Shown: positions 1-7,635 of the stretch, piece after piece
Position numbering within the stretch: position 1 is the stretch's first letter
Layout: each line of letters begins with the position of its first letter
Virus record (IMG/VR): IMGVR_UViG_3300030108_003282
Location: 1 to 64,000 of that record
Direction: 5' to 3' (one strand)
Source: a virus
DNA: 64,000 nt
Translations under genes and position numbers: made by a program
The notes under the pieces: model-generated
Databases searched by the model: none
What the model was told of the DNA's origin: nothing
What the model saw: only the letters and a program-made list of their open reading frames with translations

Positions 1-2
1 GA

Positions 3-77
3 AAGAAGGCCAAGAAAGAGGCCAAGTTGAAGGCGAAGTTGCAGAAGTTGAGAGGCGAAAAAGATGGAAAACAATGA
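3..77 (+). CDS. 3' end of an upstream gene (partial, Lys/Ala-rich tail)
   Basis: An open frame entering from the left edge codes 24 residues rich in Lys, Ala and Leu before a TGA at 75-77. It overlaps the start of the next gene by 14 nt, the same tight packing seen at neighbouring junctions. The composition suggests a basic helical or coiled-coil tail. The rest of the protein lies outside the window, so no function can be given. The direct micro-repeats of GCCAAG/GCGAAG explain the repetitive protein. Confidence 0.55.
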   Translation, partial: KKAKKEAKLKAKLQKLRGEKDGKQ

Positions 78-726
78 ACACAAAGATTGGACAAATACTG
101 AATCATTGAAAGAATCGAGACTAATGGTTGAAAAAACCATTACTCAGTCTTTTGATACGATTTTACAGAATCATCTTAAATCTTGTAAAGGCCCAAAAGA
201 AGATATTCTTGATGTGGCTATGCATGATTTAGATTTTCATCAGGTAATTTGGGAATGTTCTACTGTAATGCTTCCAGGATTAGAAGTTCAGGTGGTTATT
301 GACGGTAAGAACAATTGTTTTGTTTCTACTGGAAGTCCAGGATATGTTGAGTTTTTTGAGCCACCAATGGGAATGACTCTTCCTATTCGTTGTTGGATTC
401 ATACTCATCCATTTGGTGCTGCTTATTTTAGTGGAACTGATATTCGGACTGTTTCACAATGGCGACCAATTATGGAAACTGCTTATGTTCTTGGAGGAGA
501 AGGCCACTATGGTTTTTGGTCGCAAAAAGAACCAGAACAACTTGAAATCTACAAAAACAATAAGTCGTTTGAAATTCAAACTTGGGGTGATGAGAAGATT
601 GTAGTCTGCACTTTCTGTGAAACAGAAGTAAATGATGATTTGGGCTATTATACTTGTAATGAGTGTAAAAACTACGATGGAATCATAACTGTGAGTAAAA
701 AAGAATGGTATGGTGAAGAAGAATGA
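64..726 (+). CDS. JAMM/MPN-family zinc metalloprotease with C-terminal zinc ribbon
   Basis: The 220-residue protein contains a JAMM signature: His113-Thr-His115-Pro, then Ser123 and Asp126 (HxHP-x6-S-x2-D). JAMM enzymes are zinc isopeptidases that remove ubiquitin-like modifiers in eukaryotes and archaea; related domains also occur in phage tail-tip proteins. Glu64 is a candidate catalytic Glu but is not certain. A C-terminal zinc ribbon is visible at Cys182/Cys185 and Cys198/Cys201. The gene sits upstream of the chaperonin pair, far from the tail genes, so a role in de-conjugation or host protein control is more likely than a tail role; that is inference. The ATG at 64 follows a GAGGCG element. 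Confidence 0.75.
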   Translation: MENNEHKDWTNTESLKESRLMVEKTITQSFDTILQNHLKSCKGPKEDILDVAMHDLDFHQVIWECSTVMLPGLEVQVVIDGKNNCFVSTGSPGYVEFFEPPMGMTLPIRCWIHTHPFGAAYFSGTDIRTVSQWRPIMETAYVLGGEGHYGFWSQKEPEQLEIYKNNKSFEIQTWGDEKIVVCTFCETEVNDDLGYYTCNECKNYDGIITVSKKEWYGEEE

Positions 727-1145
727 ACATGAAGCAGTGGAATAAATTAACTGATGAAGAACGAGAACAAATCCTTGCAGACTTGCGGAAGAAATGGCCT
801 CGTTTCAAAAACACTCACCCTCGCCAAGAAAAATCAACTACTGGTGGTTGGAAAGACGTTCAATTAAAAGACTTTATTTTTTGTATGGATAAAGGTCTTT
901 TTTTCTCTTGGCGTGAGTTTAAGCAAGAATATGAAACTCAAAGATTTGCAGAACTTAAGGAAGACATGCTCGATTCTACTTTCTGGAAAAACTATGAAAA
1001 GAAATTTCCATATGTGGTCGAAATAATTCAAGAAGTCGTTAATTCTCGAAGAATGGGCTTTGAAAAAACACAAACATTCATCCGTCTTATGTTAAACAGT
1101 TTTTGTCCAGACGGGTGGCCCTTTAGAAGAGGTGAAGAAGAATGA
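723..1145 (+). CDS. Hypothetical 140-residue protein
   Basis: No family is recognised. The protein is charged, rich in aromatic residues and predicted mostly helical, with no membrane segment or cysteine cluster. The N-terminus has an acidic/basic helix beginning with a TDEEREQ stretch, a pattern also seen in the 30-residue protein at 1644. It starts at an ATG that overlaps the previous stop, directly behind GGTGAAGAAG, and is translationally coupled to both neighbours. Its C-terminus is GEEE, dictated by the ribosome binding site of the next gene. Confidence 0.7.
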   Translation: MNMKQWNKLTDEEREQILADLRKKWPRFKNTHPRQEKSTTGGWKDVQLKDFIFCMDKGLFFSWREFKQEYETQRFAELKEDMLDSTFWKNYEKKFPYVVEIIQEVVNSRRMGFEKTQTFIRLMLNSFCPDGWPFRRGEEE

Positions 1146-1432
1146 AAGGAAAACCAATAAAAAGAGGATTAAGCACAGCCGCAAAGTATCAGGAAAGGCC
1201 AATGCCATTTGAACAAATGACTGTTCTTGAAAGAAGGGAAAGACACATGAAAAACCACCCAAACGATAAAAACCAAAAGCGTAAAGATAAGGGTATTACT
1301 TGGTCAAAGAAGACAGAGCGAGATAAAATGCTCAAACAGTTTTACAAAACTCATGTTTATACCTTTGTTGATGAAAATGATGTTTCTAAGAAGCGTTGGA
1401 TTCGTATTGCAGGATATGGTGAAGAAGAATGA
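1142..1432 (+). CDS. Hypothetical 96-residue basic protein
   Basis: This small, very basic protein (many Lys/Arg in residues 1-65) has no recognised family. Basic charge suggests nucleic-acid or protein contact, but no motif supports a specific role. It overlaps the genes on either side by 4 nt at ATGA junctions, both with the GGTGAAGAAGAATGA sequence, so it belongs to the same operon as the JAMM protease and the chaperonins. Confidence 0.65.
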   Translation: MKGKPIKRGLSTAAKYQERPMPFEQMTVLERRERHMKNHPNDKNQKRKDKGITWSKKTERDKMLKQFYKTHVYTFVDENDVSKKRWIRIAGYGEEE

Positions 1433-1647
1433 AAGCGGTAGGTAATTTTGCTATTATTAAATTAGAGAACTCAGTATCAAGTTTAGGCATTCAAGTTAAA
1501 ACGGATGGAAAAGGACTTGTCCATTCATGTCCAAGTATTCCTGATATTGAAGGAAAGACCGTTCTTTTTGATGATAGGCATAGACACATCACTCATGAGG
1601 AATTTATTTTTGTTCCTACTGAGAATATTTTAGGGGTGTTTGAATGA
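1429..1647 (+). CDS. GroES-like co-chaperonin (short)
   Basis: The 72-residue protein lies two genes before a GroEL homologue. Its pattern matches GroES: an N-terminal strand NFAIIKLE like the DRVIVK strand, a short mobile loop ending in LGIQV like the GIVL contact, a GKTVLFDD strand like the VGDIVIF strand, and a C-terminal ENILGVFE like the DILAIVE end. GroES caps the GroEL chamber; phage T4 encodes its own version, gp31. At 72 residues it is shorter than GroES (about 97), with a trimmed loop and probably a reduced roof. The call rests on pattern plus neighbour; a structure prediction would confirm it. Confidence 0.65.
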   Translation: MKAVGNFAIIKLENSVSSLGIQVKTDGKGLVHSCPSIPDIEGKTVLFDDRHRHITHEEFIFVPTENILGVFE

Positions 1648-1736
1648 TTAAAGATTTGACAGATGAAGAGAAAAGCAAGTGGAAAAAGGCTATCCGCAAA
1701 GTAAAAGAAGATTTGAAAAAGAAAGAGGAGGAATGA
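1644..1736 (+). CDS. 30-residue charged helical peptide between GroES and GroEL genes
   Basis: An ATG at 1644 overlaps the GroES-like stop and opens a 30-codon frame, ending in TGA at 1734-1736 inside the start of the GroEL gene. The peptide is almost entirely Lys/Glu/Asp with a single amphipathic helix. It may serve mainly as a coupling frame, because its last codons contain the GAGGAGG ribosome binding site of the GroEL gene. No function is assigned. Confidence 0.5.
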   Translation: MIKDLTDEEKSKWKKAIRKVKEDLKKKEEE

Positions 1737-3229
1737 TTTTGATTATTAAAGGTAAAGAAGTCAAAGAAAAACTACTACAAGGAATCAATTTGGTCGCTGA
1801 TACGGTTAAGCCAACACTAGGGCCACAAGCAAAAACAGTTATTTTGCAGGGTAATCCTCCTGTTGTGATTAATGACGGTGTAACGATTACAAAATACGTT
1901 TCCCATGAAGACCCTTATGTTCAAATGGGAGTTCAATTAGTTCAGAATCTTGCCAGTAAAGCGCAGGATTCATCAGGCGATGGAACAACAACGGCTTGTA
2001 TTTTAGCACAGGCTTTTTGTAATAATTTGTATAACAATCCTCCAAAAGAAAGCGTTCATCAGTTTAATGAGTTGATGGAGAGTCTAAAGGAATTTACAAT
2101 TAATTGGCTTGATGAAATTTCTCTCGAAGTTAGAGACATTGATATTAAGAATGTTGCCACGATTGCATCAAATAATGATTCGCATTTAGGCGAACTAATC
2201 CAATCGGCTTTATCTAAAGTAGGAAGAGACGGTGTAGTTACTGTTGAAGAATCAAATAATTATCAAACGCAATTAATTCTCCGTGAAGGTATGGAAATTC
2301 AAGAAGGATTTTTAAGCCATCTTATGTGTAATACAGAAAGTGGCAAGGTTGAATTTGATAATCCTATTATATTTATGTCAAACATGGGATTGAGGCAATT
2401 TAAGGACATTATGCCCCTTCTTGAGTATTCCGCAAGCCAAAGCCGACCTCTTCTAATTATATGTAAAGGAATGGATGGTTCAGCACTTAACAATCTTTTG
2501 ATGAATGTCATGAATAAAACTGTTGAATGTGCAGTAATTCTTGCACCGAACTTTGGTGATGCTCAAATTGATGAGTTGGGAGATATTCAATCATTAGTTG
2601 GTGGAAAGGTTTTCATTGATGAAACAAAAGATGATGCTAAATTATTTACAGAAAGCGATTTAGGTACTTGTGCTAAAGTTGTAATTACAAAAGAAACAAC
2701 AACATTTGTTGGTGGTGAAGGAGACACTAAGGAAAGAATTTCTTCATTAAAAGAGCAGGTTAAAGAACTAAAGGGGCATGAATTGGCTAGAATTAAATCA
2801 AGAGTTGCCCGTTTAAATGGCGGTGTTGCGACAATTAAGGTTGGTGCTTCATCTTCCATTGAAATGCGAGAAAAGAAAGAAAGACTTGATGATGCACTTC
2901 ACGCAACAAAGGCTGCTTTAGAAGAAGGTATTGTTGTTGGCGGAGGTAATGCGTTTTATAGATTATCATTTAGACCTTTACCAGAATGGTTTAGAGAGGC
3001 GTTATTAGAACCGATGAAAACACTTATGCAAAATGGCGGAATTAATTCAAGTATTCCTTCACCTCTTGCTACTGATGAAGGTTTCAATGCTCTTACTGGT
3101 GAATTTGAAAATCTTGCAGATGTAGGAGTTTTTGACCCAGTAAAGGTTGCTAAAAATAGTTTCTTGGCTGCTTTGTCAATTGCTCAGTTGTTCTATTCAA
3201 CAGATGTTGCAGTATTATTGGAGAAATAA
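1733..3229 (+). CDS. groEL: Group I chaperonin (GroEL/Hsp60 family)
   Basis: The 498-residue protein is of the bacterial (group I) type, not the thermosome type. It has TLGP at 28-31, the nucleotide-binding GDGTTTA at 82-88, an apical segment around KVGRDGVVTVEE, the DALHATKAALEEG helix holding the ATP-hydrolysis Asp, and a GGG loop. It is about 45 residues shorter than GroEL and lacks the Gly/Met tail. The ATG at 1733 is chosen over an upstream start because GAGGAGG lies directly before it and family similarity begins there. With the GroES-like gene it probably folds viral proteins such as the capsid protein, as T4 gp31 with GroEL does (inference). Confidence 0.92.
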   Translation: MILIIKGKEVKEKLLQGINLVADTVKPTLGPQAKTVILQGNPPVVINDGVTITKYVSHEDPYVQMGVQLVQNLASKAQDSSGDGTTTACILAQAFCNNLYNNPPKESVHQFNELMESLKEFTINWLDEISLEVRDIDIKNVATIASNNDSHLGELIQSALSKVGRDGVVTVEESNNYQTQLILREGMEIQEGFLSHLMCNTESGKVEFDNPIIFMSNMGLRQFKDIMPLLEYSASQSRPLLIICKGMDGSALNNLLMNVMNKTVECAVILAPNFGDAQIDELGDIQSLVGGKVFIDETKDDAKLFTESDLGTCAKVVITKETTTFVGGEGDTKERISSLKEQVKELKGHELARIKSRVARLNGGVATIKVGASSSIEMREKKERLDDALHATKAALEEGIVVGGGNAFYRLSFRPLPEWFREALLEPMKTLMQNGGINSSIPSPLATDEGFNALTGEFENLADVGVFDPVKVAKNSFLAALSIAQLFYSTDVAVLLEK

Positions 3230-3231
3230 AT

Positions 3232-3633
3232 ATGGTAAAGAAAGGTAATTATACTTGTAGGTATTGTGATAAAAAATATAAGCGTGGAAAATACACTTCT
3301 TGTTGTAATCAATGTGCTCAAACTAAAGACTATTGTTTAACCGATAGTTGTAATAACTCTTCAATTTTACTAGATGGATATACTATGAAAGGCTATCCTA
3401 AAATTGAAGGAAAAACAATTTTATTAGGCGATGTTAAGGACAAAGCATTTAATTTTTGTATTGATAATAATAAAGATAGCACTTGGTTGTTTAACCATTG
3501 TCCTTCTTGCTTTGAAAAAGTAATTGGCGTTGAAGAACAAGACCATGAACTTGCGATTAAAATGTTAGACATGACTCTTAAAGAACAAATGATGGCTGAT
3601 AGTAAAAACCAATGGAGGAAAAGAAATGCTTGA
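3232..3633 (+). CDS. Cysteine-rich zinc-binding protein
   Basis: This 133-residue protein has an N-terminal C-x2-C pair in CRYC, a C-x2-C pair in CNQC with a preceding Cys, and a later CPSC near residue 90. This is consistent with two treble-clef or ribbon zinc sites, but no named family is recognised. It follows the chaperonin by two nucleotides and overlaps the next small zinc-ribbon gene. It is probably a viral regulatory or adaptor protein; that is inference from the zinc-ribbon content only. Confidence 0.6.
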   Translation: MVKKGNYTCRYCDKKYKRGKYTSCCNQCAQTKDYCLTDSCNNSSILLDGYTMKGYPKIEGKTILLGDVKDKAFNFCIDNNKDSTWLFNHCPSCFEKVIGVEEQDHELAIKMLDMTLKEQMMADSKNQWRKRNA

Positions 3634-3745
3634 AGATTGTCCACGATGTAAAAGAAGAATCAAACAATCCGATAGATATTTTTTACGAAGATATGGGGTT
3701 TGTGAAGAGTGTGTTAAAATAATGAGGTTGGGTAAGCATGAATAA
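3626..3745 (+). CDS. 39-residue zinc-ribbon microprotein
   Basis: A short frame starts at ATG 3626 behind GGAGGAAAAGAA and codes a protein with CPRC at 5-8 and C-x2-C at 26-29, a minimal zinc ribbon. Both ends overlap neighbouring genes, matching the operon's packing, which supports it as real. Basic residues between the two knuckles suggest nucleic-acid or protein binding. No specific partner can be named. Confidence 0.6.
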   Translation: MLEDCPRCKRRIKQSDRYFLRRYGVCEECVKIMRLGKHE

Positions 3746-4139
3746 GAAAAAGGCAATTACTGTTATTTTACCTGCCCCACATAAAGCAAGAGTTAAATGT
3801 CCCATTTGTTTAGGAAATAAATGCAAAGTTTGTGATATGACAGGAGAGTTGGCTATTGAAGTTGCTCCAAAGATTCCTATTCAAAGAGCGCACATTATTA
3901 AGTATGTTGCTGAAAATATGCATGAAATAGCAAAGGAAATAACCAAGAAATATGGTTTAGTTCCTGAAATTAATACTGCGGAAGTTTTAGAAGTGAATGA
4001 CGGACAATTTGAAATCGTTCAAATTTCAAGCCTCGGTGGTGTTTGTTGGGTGGTTAATCGTCTTGATGAATTAGATACACCAAGATATTTTACCTCAAAA
4101 CGAGAACTTGACAAGTTTAAACAGGGGTGGATGAATTGA
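3738..4139 (+). CDS. Zinc-knuckle protein, function unknown
   Basis: The 133-residue protein has an N-terminal CPICLGNKCKVC cluster (C-x2-C-x4-C-x2-C) of the DnaJ-like CxxCxG zinc-knuckle type, followed by a helical region and a C-terminal alpha/beta part. The knuckle is compact enough to bind one zinc. Because it lies just after the chaperonin block, a link to protein folding is possible but not shown. It overlaps the preceding microprotein by 8 nt. Confidence 0.6.
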   Translation: MNKKKAITVILPAPHKARVKCPICLGNKCKVCDMTGELAIEVAPKIPIQRAHIIKYVAENMHEIAKEITKKYGLVPEINTAEVLEVNDGQFEIVQISSLGGVCWVVNRLDELDTPRYFTSKRELDKFKQGWMN

Positions 4140-4348
4140 CAGATGAATTAGAAGTCAAAGGAACAATAGTCCGTAATGCTGAATTGGACTGTAAAATAAA
4201 GCGTGGTGTCTATTGGAATATAGAGGTCATGGATATTCGTTGGTATCGTAATGACAAACCAACAAATAAAGGCATTCGTTTGAATGTTGATGAAGCAAAA
4301 TTGTTATTACAAATTTTAAGGAGAGAATTAGATGAAGAGAGTAAGTGA
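4127..4348 (+). CDS. Hypothetical 73-residue protein
   Basis: An acidic N-terminus precedes a predicted beta-rich core (VKGTIVRNAELDCKIKRGVYWNIEVMDIRW) and a C-terminal helix. The start is uncertain: GTG at 4127, or TTG at 4136 that would overlap the previous TGA as TTGA, an arrangement also seen at 9668 and 13677. No family is recognised. The core could be a small beta barrel. Confidence 0.55.
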   Translation: MDELTDELEVKGTIVRNAELDCKIKRGVYWNIEVMDIRWYRNDKPTNKGIRLNVDEAKLLLQILRRELDEESK

Positions 4349-4610
4349 TGTTCAATCAAAGAAAAGCCTACGGGCAGCAAATGAAGATAGACAATACGGG
4401 CATAATGCTGTTCCCCGTTTTGGAAACTGTGCTGGAAAAATTATTGATTTATTCGCACAATATGTTGAAGATAGTATGACTATTCCACCTAAAGGCGGAA
4501 GAGGTTGCCGTGTTCAAAAAGAACACATTGATTTGTGTTTTGGTAAGTTTTATCAGGCTATGAGAGAATTTATGGATAATGAAAAGAAAGGTGAAGAAAA
4601 TGAACAATGA
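4332..4610 (+). CDS. Hypothetical 92-residue protein
   Basis: No family is recognised. The protein has a basic N-terminus, a central helix holding one Cys and a Gly/Arg-rich loop (KGGRGCR), and an acidic C-terminus. AAGGAGAG precedes the ATG at 4332, and the gene overlaps both neighbours. It has no membrane segment. Confidence 0.6.
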   Translation: MKRVSDVQSKKSLRAANEDRQYGHNAVPRFGNCAGKIIDLFAQYVEDSMTIPPKGGRGCRVQKEHIDLCFGKFYQAMREFMDNEKKGEENEQ

Positions 4611-5235
4611 ATACAATAAAATTAGACAATACTTAAAGAATACTCAACCAGATGTTCTTGAAAGTTATGACGCATGGGATGAAGAACAAAAGGCTCTTAA
4701 GATAAAGGAAGAAATTACTTTGCTAAAAGCAAAGAGAAGAAATATGATTGGTTTCTACAAGGAGAACTATTGGGATGATGAAATTGAATATGAAGTATAT
4801 CCTTCTTTTAATCAGACTATTCACCATAATATGAATTATGTAAAACAATTAATGATTGAATATATTGAATCATTACCAGTAGTTAAATCTTTTAGGGGAG
4901 TTAATCGTTGTCAATTTACTAGGACAAATTCTCCTGATTTAATTGGTCATAAACCAGGTGTATATTACACAGATGGGGAATTTACTATCAACAGTATCAC
5001 TCTTTTACACATTGAATTGTATGAAATCAAACTTCCGCAAAGATTCGTAGATAGAGCAGAAAGAGCAAATTACGACCCCGTTCAAGCAATTAAAGAGTCT
5101 ATTTGGGAAAATCAAGATGAGATTCTCCGAAAAATGTTCGCTGGGAGAGTAAGACATGAGTTAATGATGAATAATCAAAAAATTTTTATTGAGGCTATGT
5201 CTTTGTATGAAAAAGAAAGGAGGGAAGAAGAATGA
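4600..5235 (+). CDS. Hypothetical 211-residue protein
   Basis: The start at ATG 4600 is preferred over an upstream in-frame ATG because AAAGGTGAAG lies just before it and it gives the usual short overlap. The protein has an N-terminal helical part with a Glu/Lys coiled-coil stretch (residues about 25-50), a central region rich in Tyr and Asn, and a helical C-terminus ending in EKERREEE. No catalytic motif is apparent. Confidence 0.6.
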   Translation: MNNEYNKIRQYLKNTQPDVLESYDAWDEEQKALKIKEEITLLKAKRRNMIGFYKENYWDDEIEYEVYPSFNQTIHHNMNYVKQLMIEYIESLPVVKSFRGVNRCQFTRTNSPDLIGHKPGVYYTDGEFTINSITLLHIELYEIKLPQRFVDRAERANYDPVQAIKESIWENQDEILRKMFAGRVRHELMMNNQKIFIEAMSLYEKERREEE

Positions 5236-5585
5236 ATAAACTGTATTTAATTACAACTAACAATAAAAAGTTTGATTCTTGGTCAAAGGCGATGAAGAAG
5301 AAACTAAAGGGTATTGCTCTTGAGGCTTTTAGTTCGGGATATAATGAAGTAGTAAATGGAAATTATTTGGCAAGAGCCTCTTTTGTTTGCTATTGGGAAA
5401 TTTATGCAAATGATTCCTTAGCAAGATTAGCACCAGCAATTACCCAAGCATCGTTGATTCATATGTTGCATAGATTCATGGATGCGGGAATGCACGAAGA
5501 AGTGAGGGTTGTTGAGCAATTAATGATGAATTTCTTGCGACTCCTTCAAAGATTAGAAGGAGAGGAAAACAATGAAGAAGAGTGA
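5232..5585 (+). CDS. Hypothetical 117-residue protein
   Basis: Predicted mostly helical with no cysteine pairs and no membrane helix. It starts at an ATG overlapping the previous stop, behind AGGGAAGAAG, and ends in EENNEEE because of the ribosome binding site of the next gene. No family is recognised. Confidence 0.6.
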   Translation: MNKLYLITTNNKKFDSWSKAMKKKLKGIALEAFSSGYNEVVNGNYLARASFVCYWEIYANDSLARLAPAITQASLIHMLHRFMDAGMHEEVRVVEQLMMNFLRLLQRLEGEENNEEE

Positions 5586-5814
5586 TTGGATATACTTGGC
5601 AAAAGCCATGTGGGAATATTCAGAAAAAAATGAAGGAAGAGTCAGTAGCCTTCTAAAACAACTGATTAAAGAAATAAATAACAATAAGGAGATGATTGAA
5701 AATGACATGGGAAAATATGAGCAGGATGCTACAAGCAACAGACCAATTGACACCGACTCAACAAATAACTCGAATTTCACGGGACTTGGAGACATTCACG
5801 ACGCAGAAGAGTAA
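5572..5814 (+). CDS. Hypothetical 80-residue protein overlapping the ligase gene
   Basis: A frame starts at ATG 5572 behind GGAGAGG. The first 40 residues form amphipathic helices; the last 35 to 40 residues are read from the region that also codes the ligase N-terminus in another frame and look disordered (Asn, Asp, Ser, Thr). The 113 nt overlap is the longest in the window. The gene is likely real at its start; its tail may be a by-product of the overlap. Confidence 0.5.
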   Translation: MKKSDWIYLAKAMWEYSEKNEGRVSSLLKQLIKEINNNKEMIENDMGKYEQDATSNRPIDTDSTNNSNFTGLGDIHDAEE

Positions 5815-7243
5815 TCCTTCTTTGGTTTTGCAGATTCTTGACAAAGATAAACTGGAAGCAAATAATCTTGGTTTAGCCAAAGCAAAAAAGTGGATGGCTA
5901 AAATCTTTGATGTTTTTGATGATGAAATTGATGGATTAATGTATGCTCACGATGATTTAGGAGAAGCAATTTATCATCTTGACCCGTCGGCTGAAAAGCA
6001 ACGAAACTTTTCGGTTCAGTATGTTCATCGTCTTTTGAACATGAATTGTGGAAAGATTGATTCTAATGAGTTTTCAATGATTGAAGAATCAATTTTGGCT
6101 ATGTCTGCAAACGCACGACGCTGGTTTATTCGCTATATGCTCAGAACTCCGAGAAACGGAATCAATGAAGGAACAGTAGCGAAGATTATTGCTAAATATT
6201 ACAATACGAGACAAGCAGTTGTAAAGAAACATTTGAATTTTAATTCTGTTGAAGTAGTTTGTCAGTATTATTCTAACTATTTAGAACCTCCTTGTGATTT
6301 AACTTACGGAAAGTTTGTAAAACCAATGCTTGCTAAGGAAGTTCCGATGAATAAATGGCCGACTGATTTTGTTGTTGATTACAAATACGATGGAAACAGA
6401 TACCAGATTCATATTGATGGCAACAAAACTATGATTTTTAATCGTAAAGGTAAAATTGTAACTCAGCAATTCCCCGATGTTGTTGAATTGGTTCAAGCAT
6501 ATGACATTCAAAACGCTGTTCTTGATGGTGAAATCTATCCTATCTTGGAAAATGGCTCTCCTGCCCCACACAAAACAATGGGAACAAGGGTTCATTCAAA
6601 GAATGTTCAAGAGGCTATGGAACGAGTCAAAGTAGAATGGGTTATTTTTGATTGTCTGATGCTCAATAACGAAACAGTCATGGATTTATCATATACAGAA
6701 CGATTGGAGAAGATGAAAGACCTTCCTAATCAAGCACACCGTATCACCGAAGGCGACATTATGGCCTTTTACCATGAAGCAATCAACGAAGGGTTTGAAG
6801 GAATCATCGTTAAAGATGCAAGCCAACCTTATCAATCAGGAAAACGCTCCGTTTCTTGGGCTAAATACAAACCTCCGCAGATAAACTTGGATGTTGTTAT
6901 CCTTTCCGCAAAATATGGAGAAGGAAAACGAGCCAATGTCTTCGGCACTTTTGAATTAGGTGTGAAGGCTGATAATGGTTTTCATAGCGTCGGTTGGTGT
7001 GGAACAGGCTTCTCGGATAGCGATTTAGTCCAATTGACCAACACGCTTCGTCGTAATGTTGAATCGTTTGAGAACGGACAATTCTTTGTTTCACCCGTAG
7101 TTATTCTTGAAGTTAAGGCTGATTTAGTTAGTCGTGATGCTAAAAATAATTTAGGGCTTAGATTCCCTCGTTGTATTCGTATTCGTGATGATAAGTTTGT
7201 TGCGGATATTAATACCTTGAAAGATGTGGAGAGATTAGAATGA
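5702..7243 (+). CDS. ATP-dependent DNA ligase (replicative type)
   Basis: The 513-residue protein joins DNA nicks using ATP. Motif I is KYDGNR with the adenylated Lys at about 228, followed by LDGEIYP (III), VIFDCLM (IIIa), EGIIVKD (IV) and AKYKPP (V), then an OB-fold domain. An N-terminal helical DNA-binding domain spans residues 1-200, as in archaeal and phage T4-like ligases. The ATG at 5702 sits 9 nt after AAGGAG; a TTG at 5696 is too close to the site. Its place in the replication operon beside clamp and polymerase genes suggests Okazaki fragment joining. A second, unrelated ligase lies at 48401. Confidence 0.93.
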   Translation: MTWENMSRMLQATDQLTPTQQITRISRDLETFTTQKSNPSLVLQILDKDKLEANNLGLAKAKKWMAKIFDVFDDEIDGLMYAHDDLGEAIYHLDPSAEKQRNFSVQYVHRLLNMNCGKIDSNEFSMIEESILAMSANARRWFIRYMLRTPRNGINEGTVAKIIAKYYNTRQAVVKKHLNFNSVEVVCQYYSNYLEPPCDLTYGKFVKPMLAKEVPMNKWPTDFVVDYKYDGNRYQIHIDGNKTMIFNRKGKIVTQQFPDVVELVQAYDIQNAVLDGEIYPILENGSPAPHKTMGTRVHSKNVQEAMERVKVEWVIFDCLMLNNETVMDLSYTERLEKMKDLPNQAHRITEGDIMAFYHEAINEGFEGIIVKDASQPYQSGKRSVSWAKYKPPQINLDVVILSAKYGEGKRANVFGTFELGVKADNGFHSVGWCGTGFSDSDLVQLTNTLRRNVESFENGQFFVSPVVILEVKADLVSRDAKNNLGLRFPRCIRIRDDKFVADINTLKDVERLE

Positions 7244-7635
7244 GTGAAGAACACGCAAGTTGGAATGTAAAGTATATGCCCGATACTTTTGGGCGACCTC
7301 AAAAGATTTCTAAGATGAGTATTAAGCAGGTTGATAATCGTATTAGAAATACTAAAATGAGATTAAAAGCCAATAAATCTTGGTTAGATGGTCTTTATCA
7401 AAGAAGGGCTGTCTTAATGCTAAAAGCAGGAGACGTTGATTATCAACGAAAAAACACCAATGAGAAAATTATTCAAACTTTACAGTTAAGAAAGGACTTG
7501 GACACAGAAGAAGCCAAAGAAACTTACAATAGTAAATTGAAGGCTATTCTTCTTACTGCATTAGATTTCTTAGAGAGGGATAGACCCCTACCATTAATTA
7601 AAGCACTTCTTGAACAAGCGAGGGATGAATTATGA
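7240..7635 (+). CDS. Coiled-coil hypothetical protein
   Basis: The 131-residue protein is predicted almost entirely helical with heptad-like spacing (residues 25-115) and many Lys/Arg. No family is recognised. It lies between the ligase and the histone-fold gene, overlapping both by 4 nt, so the three are probably co-translated. It could be a structural or DNA-associated helper, which is speculation from position. Confidence 0.6.
   Translation: MSEEHASWNVKYMPDTFGRPQKISKMSIKQVDNRIRNTKMRLKANKSWLDGLYQRRAVLMLKAGDVDYQRKNTNEKIIQTLQLRKDLDTEEAKETYNSKLKAILLTALDFLERDRPLPLIKALLEQARDEL

Noticed and set aside
1733-3229. Thermosome (group II chaperonin)
   Set aside because: The DALHATKAALEEG and GDGTTTA contexts and the nearby GroES-like gene are group I features.
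5702-5740. MTWENM at the ligase start as another member of the W-x-x-I-L-K tag set
   Set aside because: It lacks the Ile-Leu-Lys part and the gene is in the replication arm.
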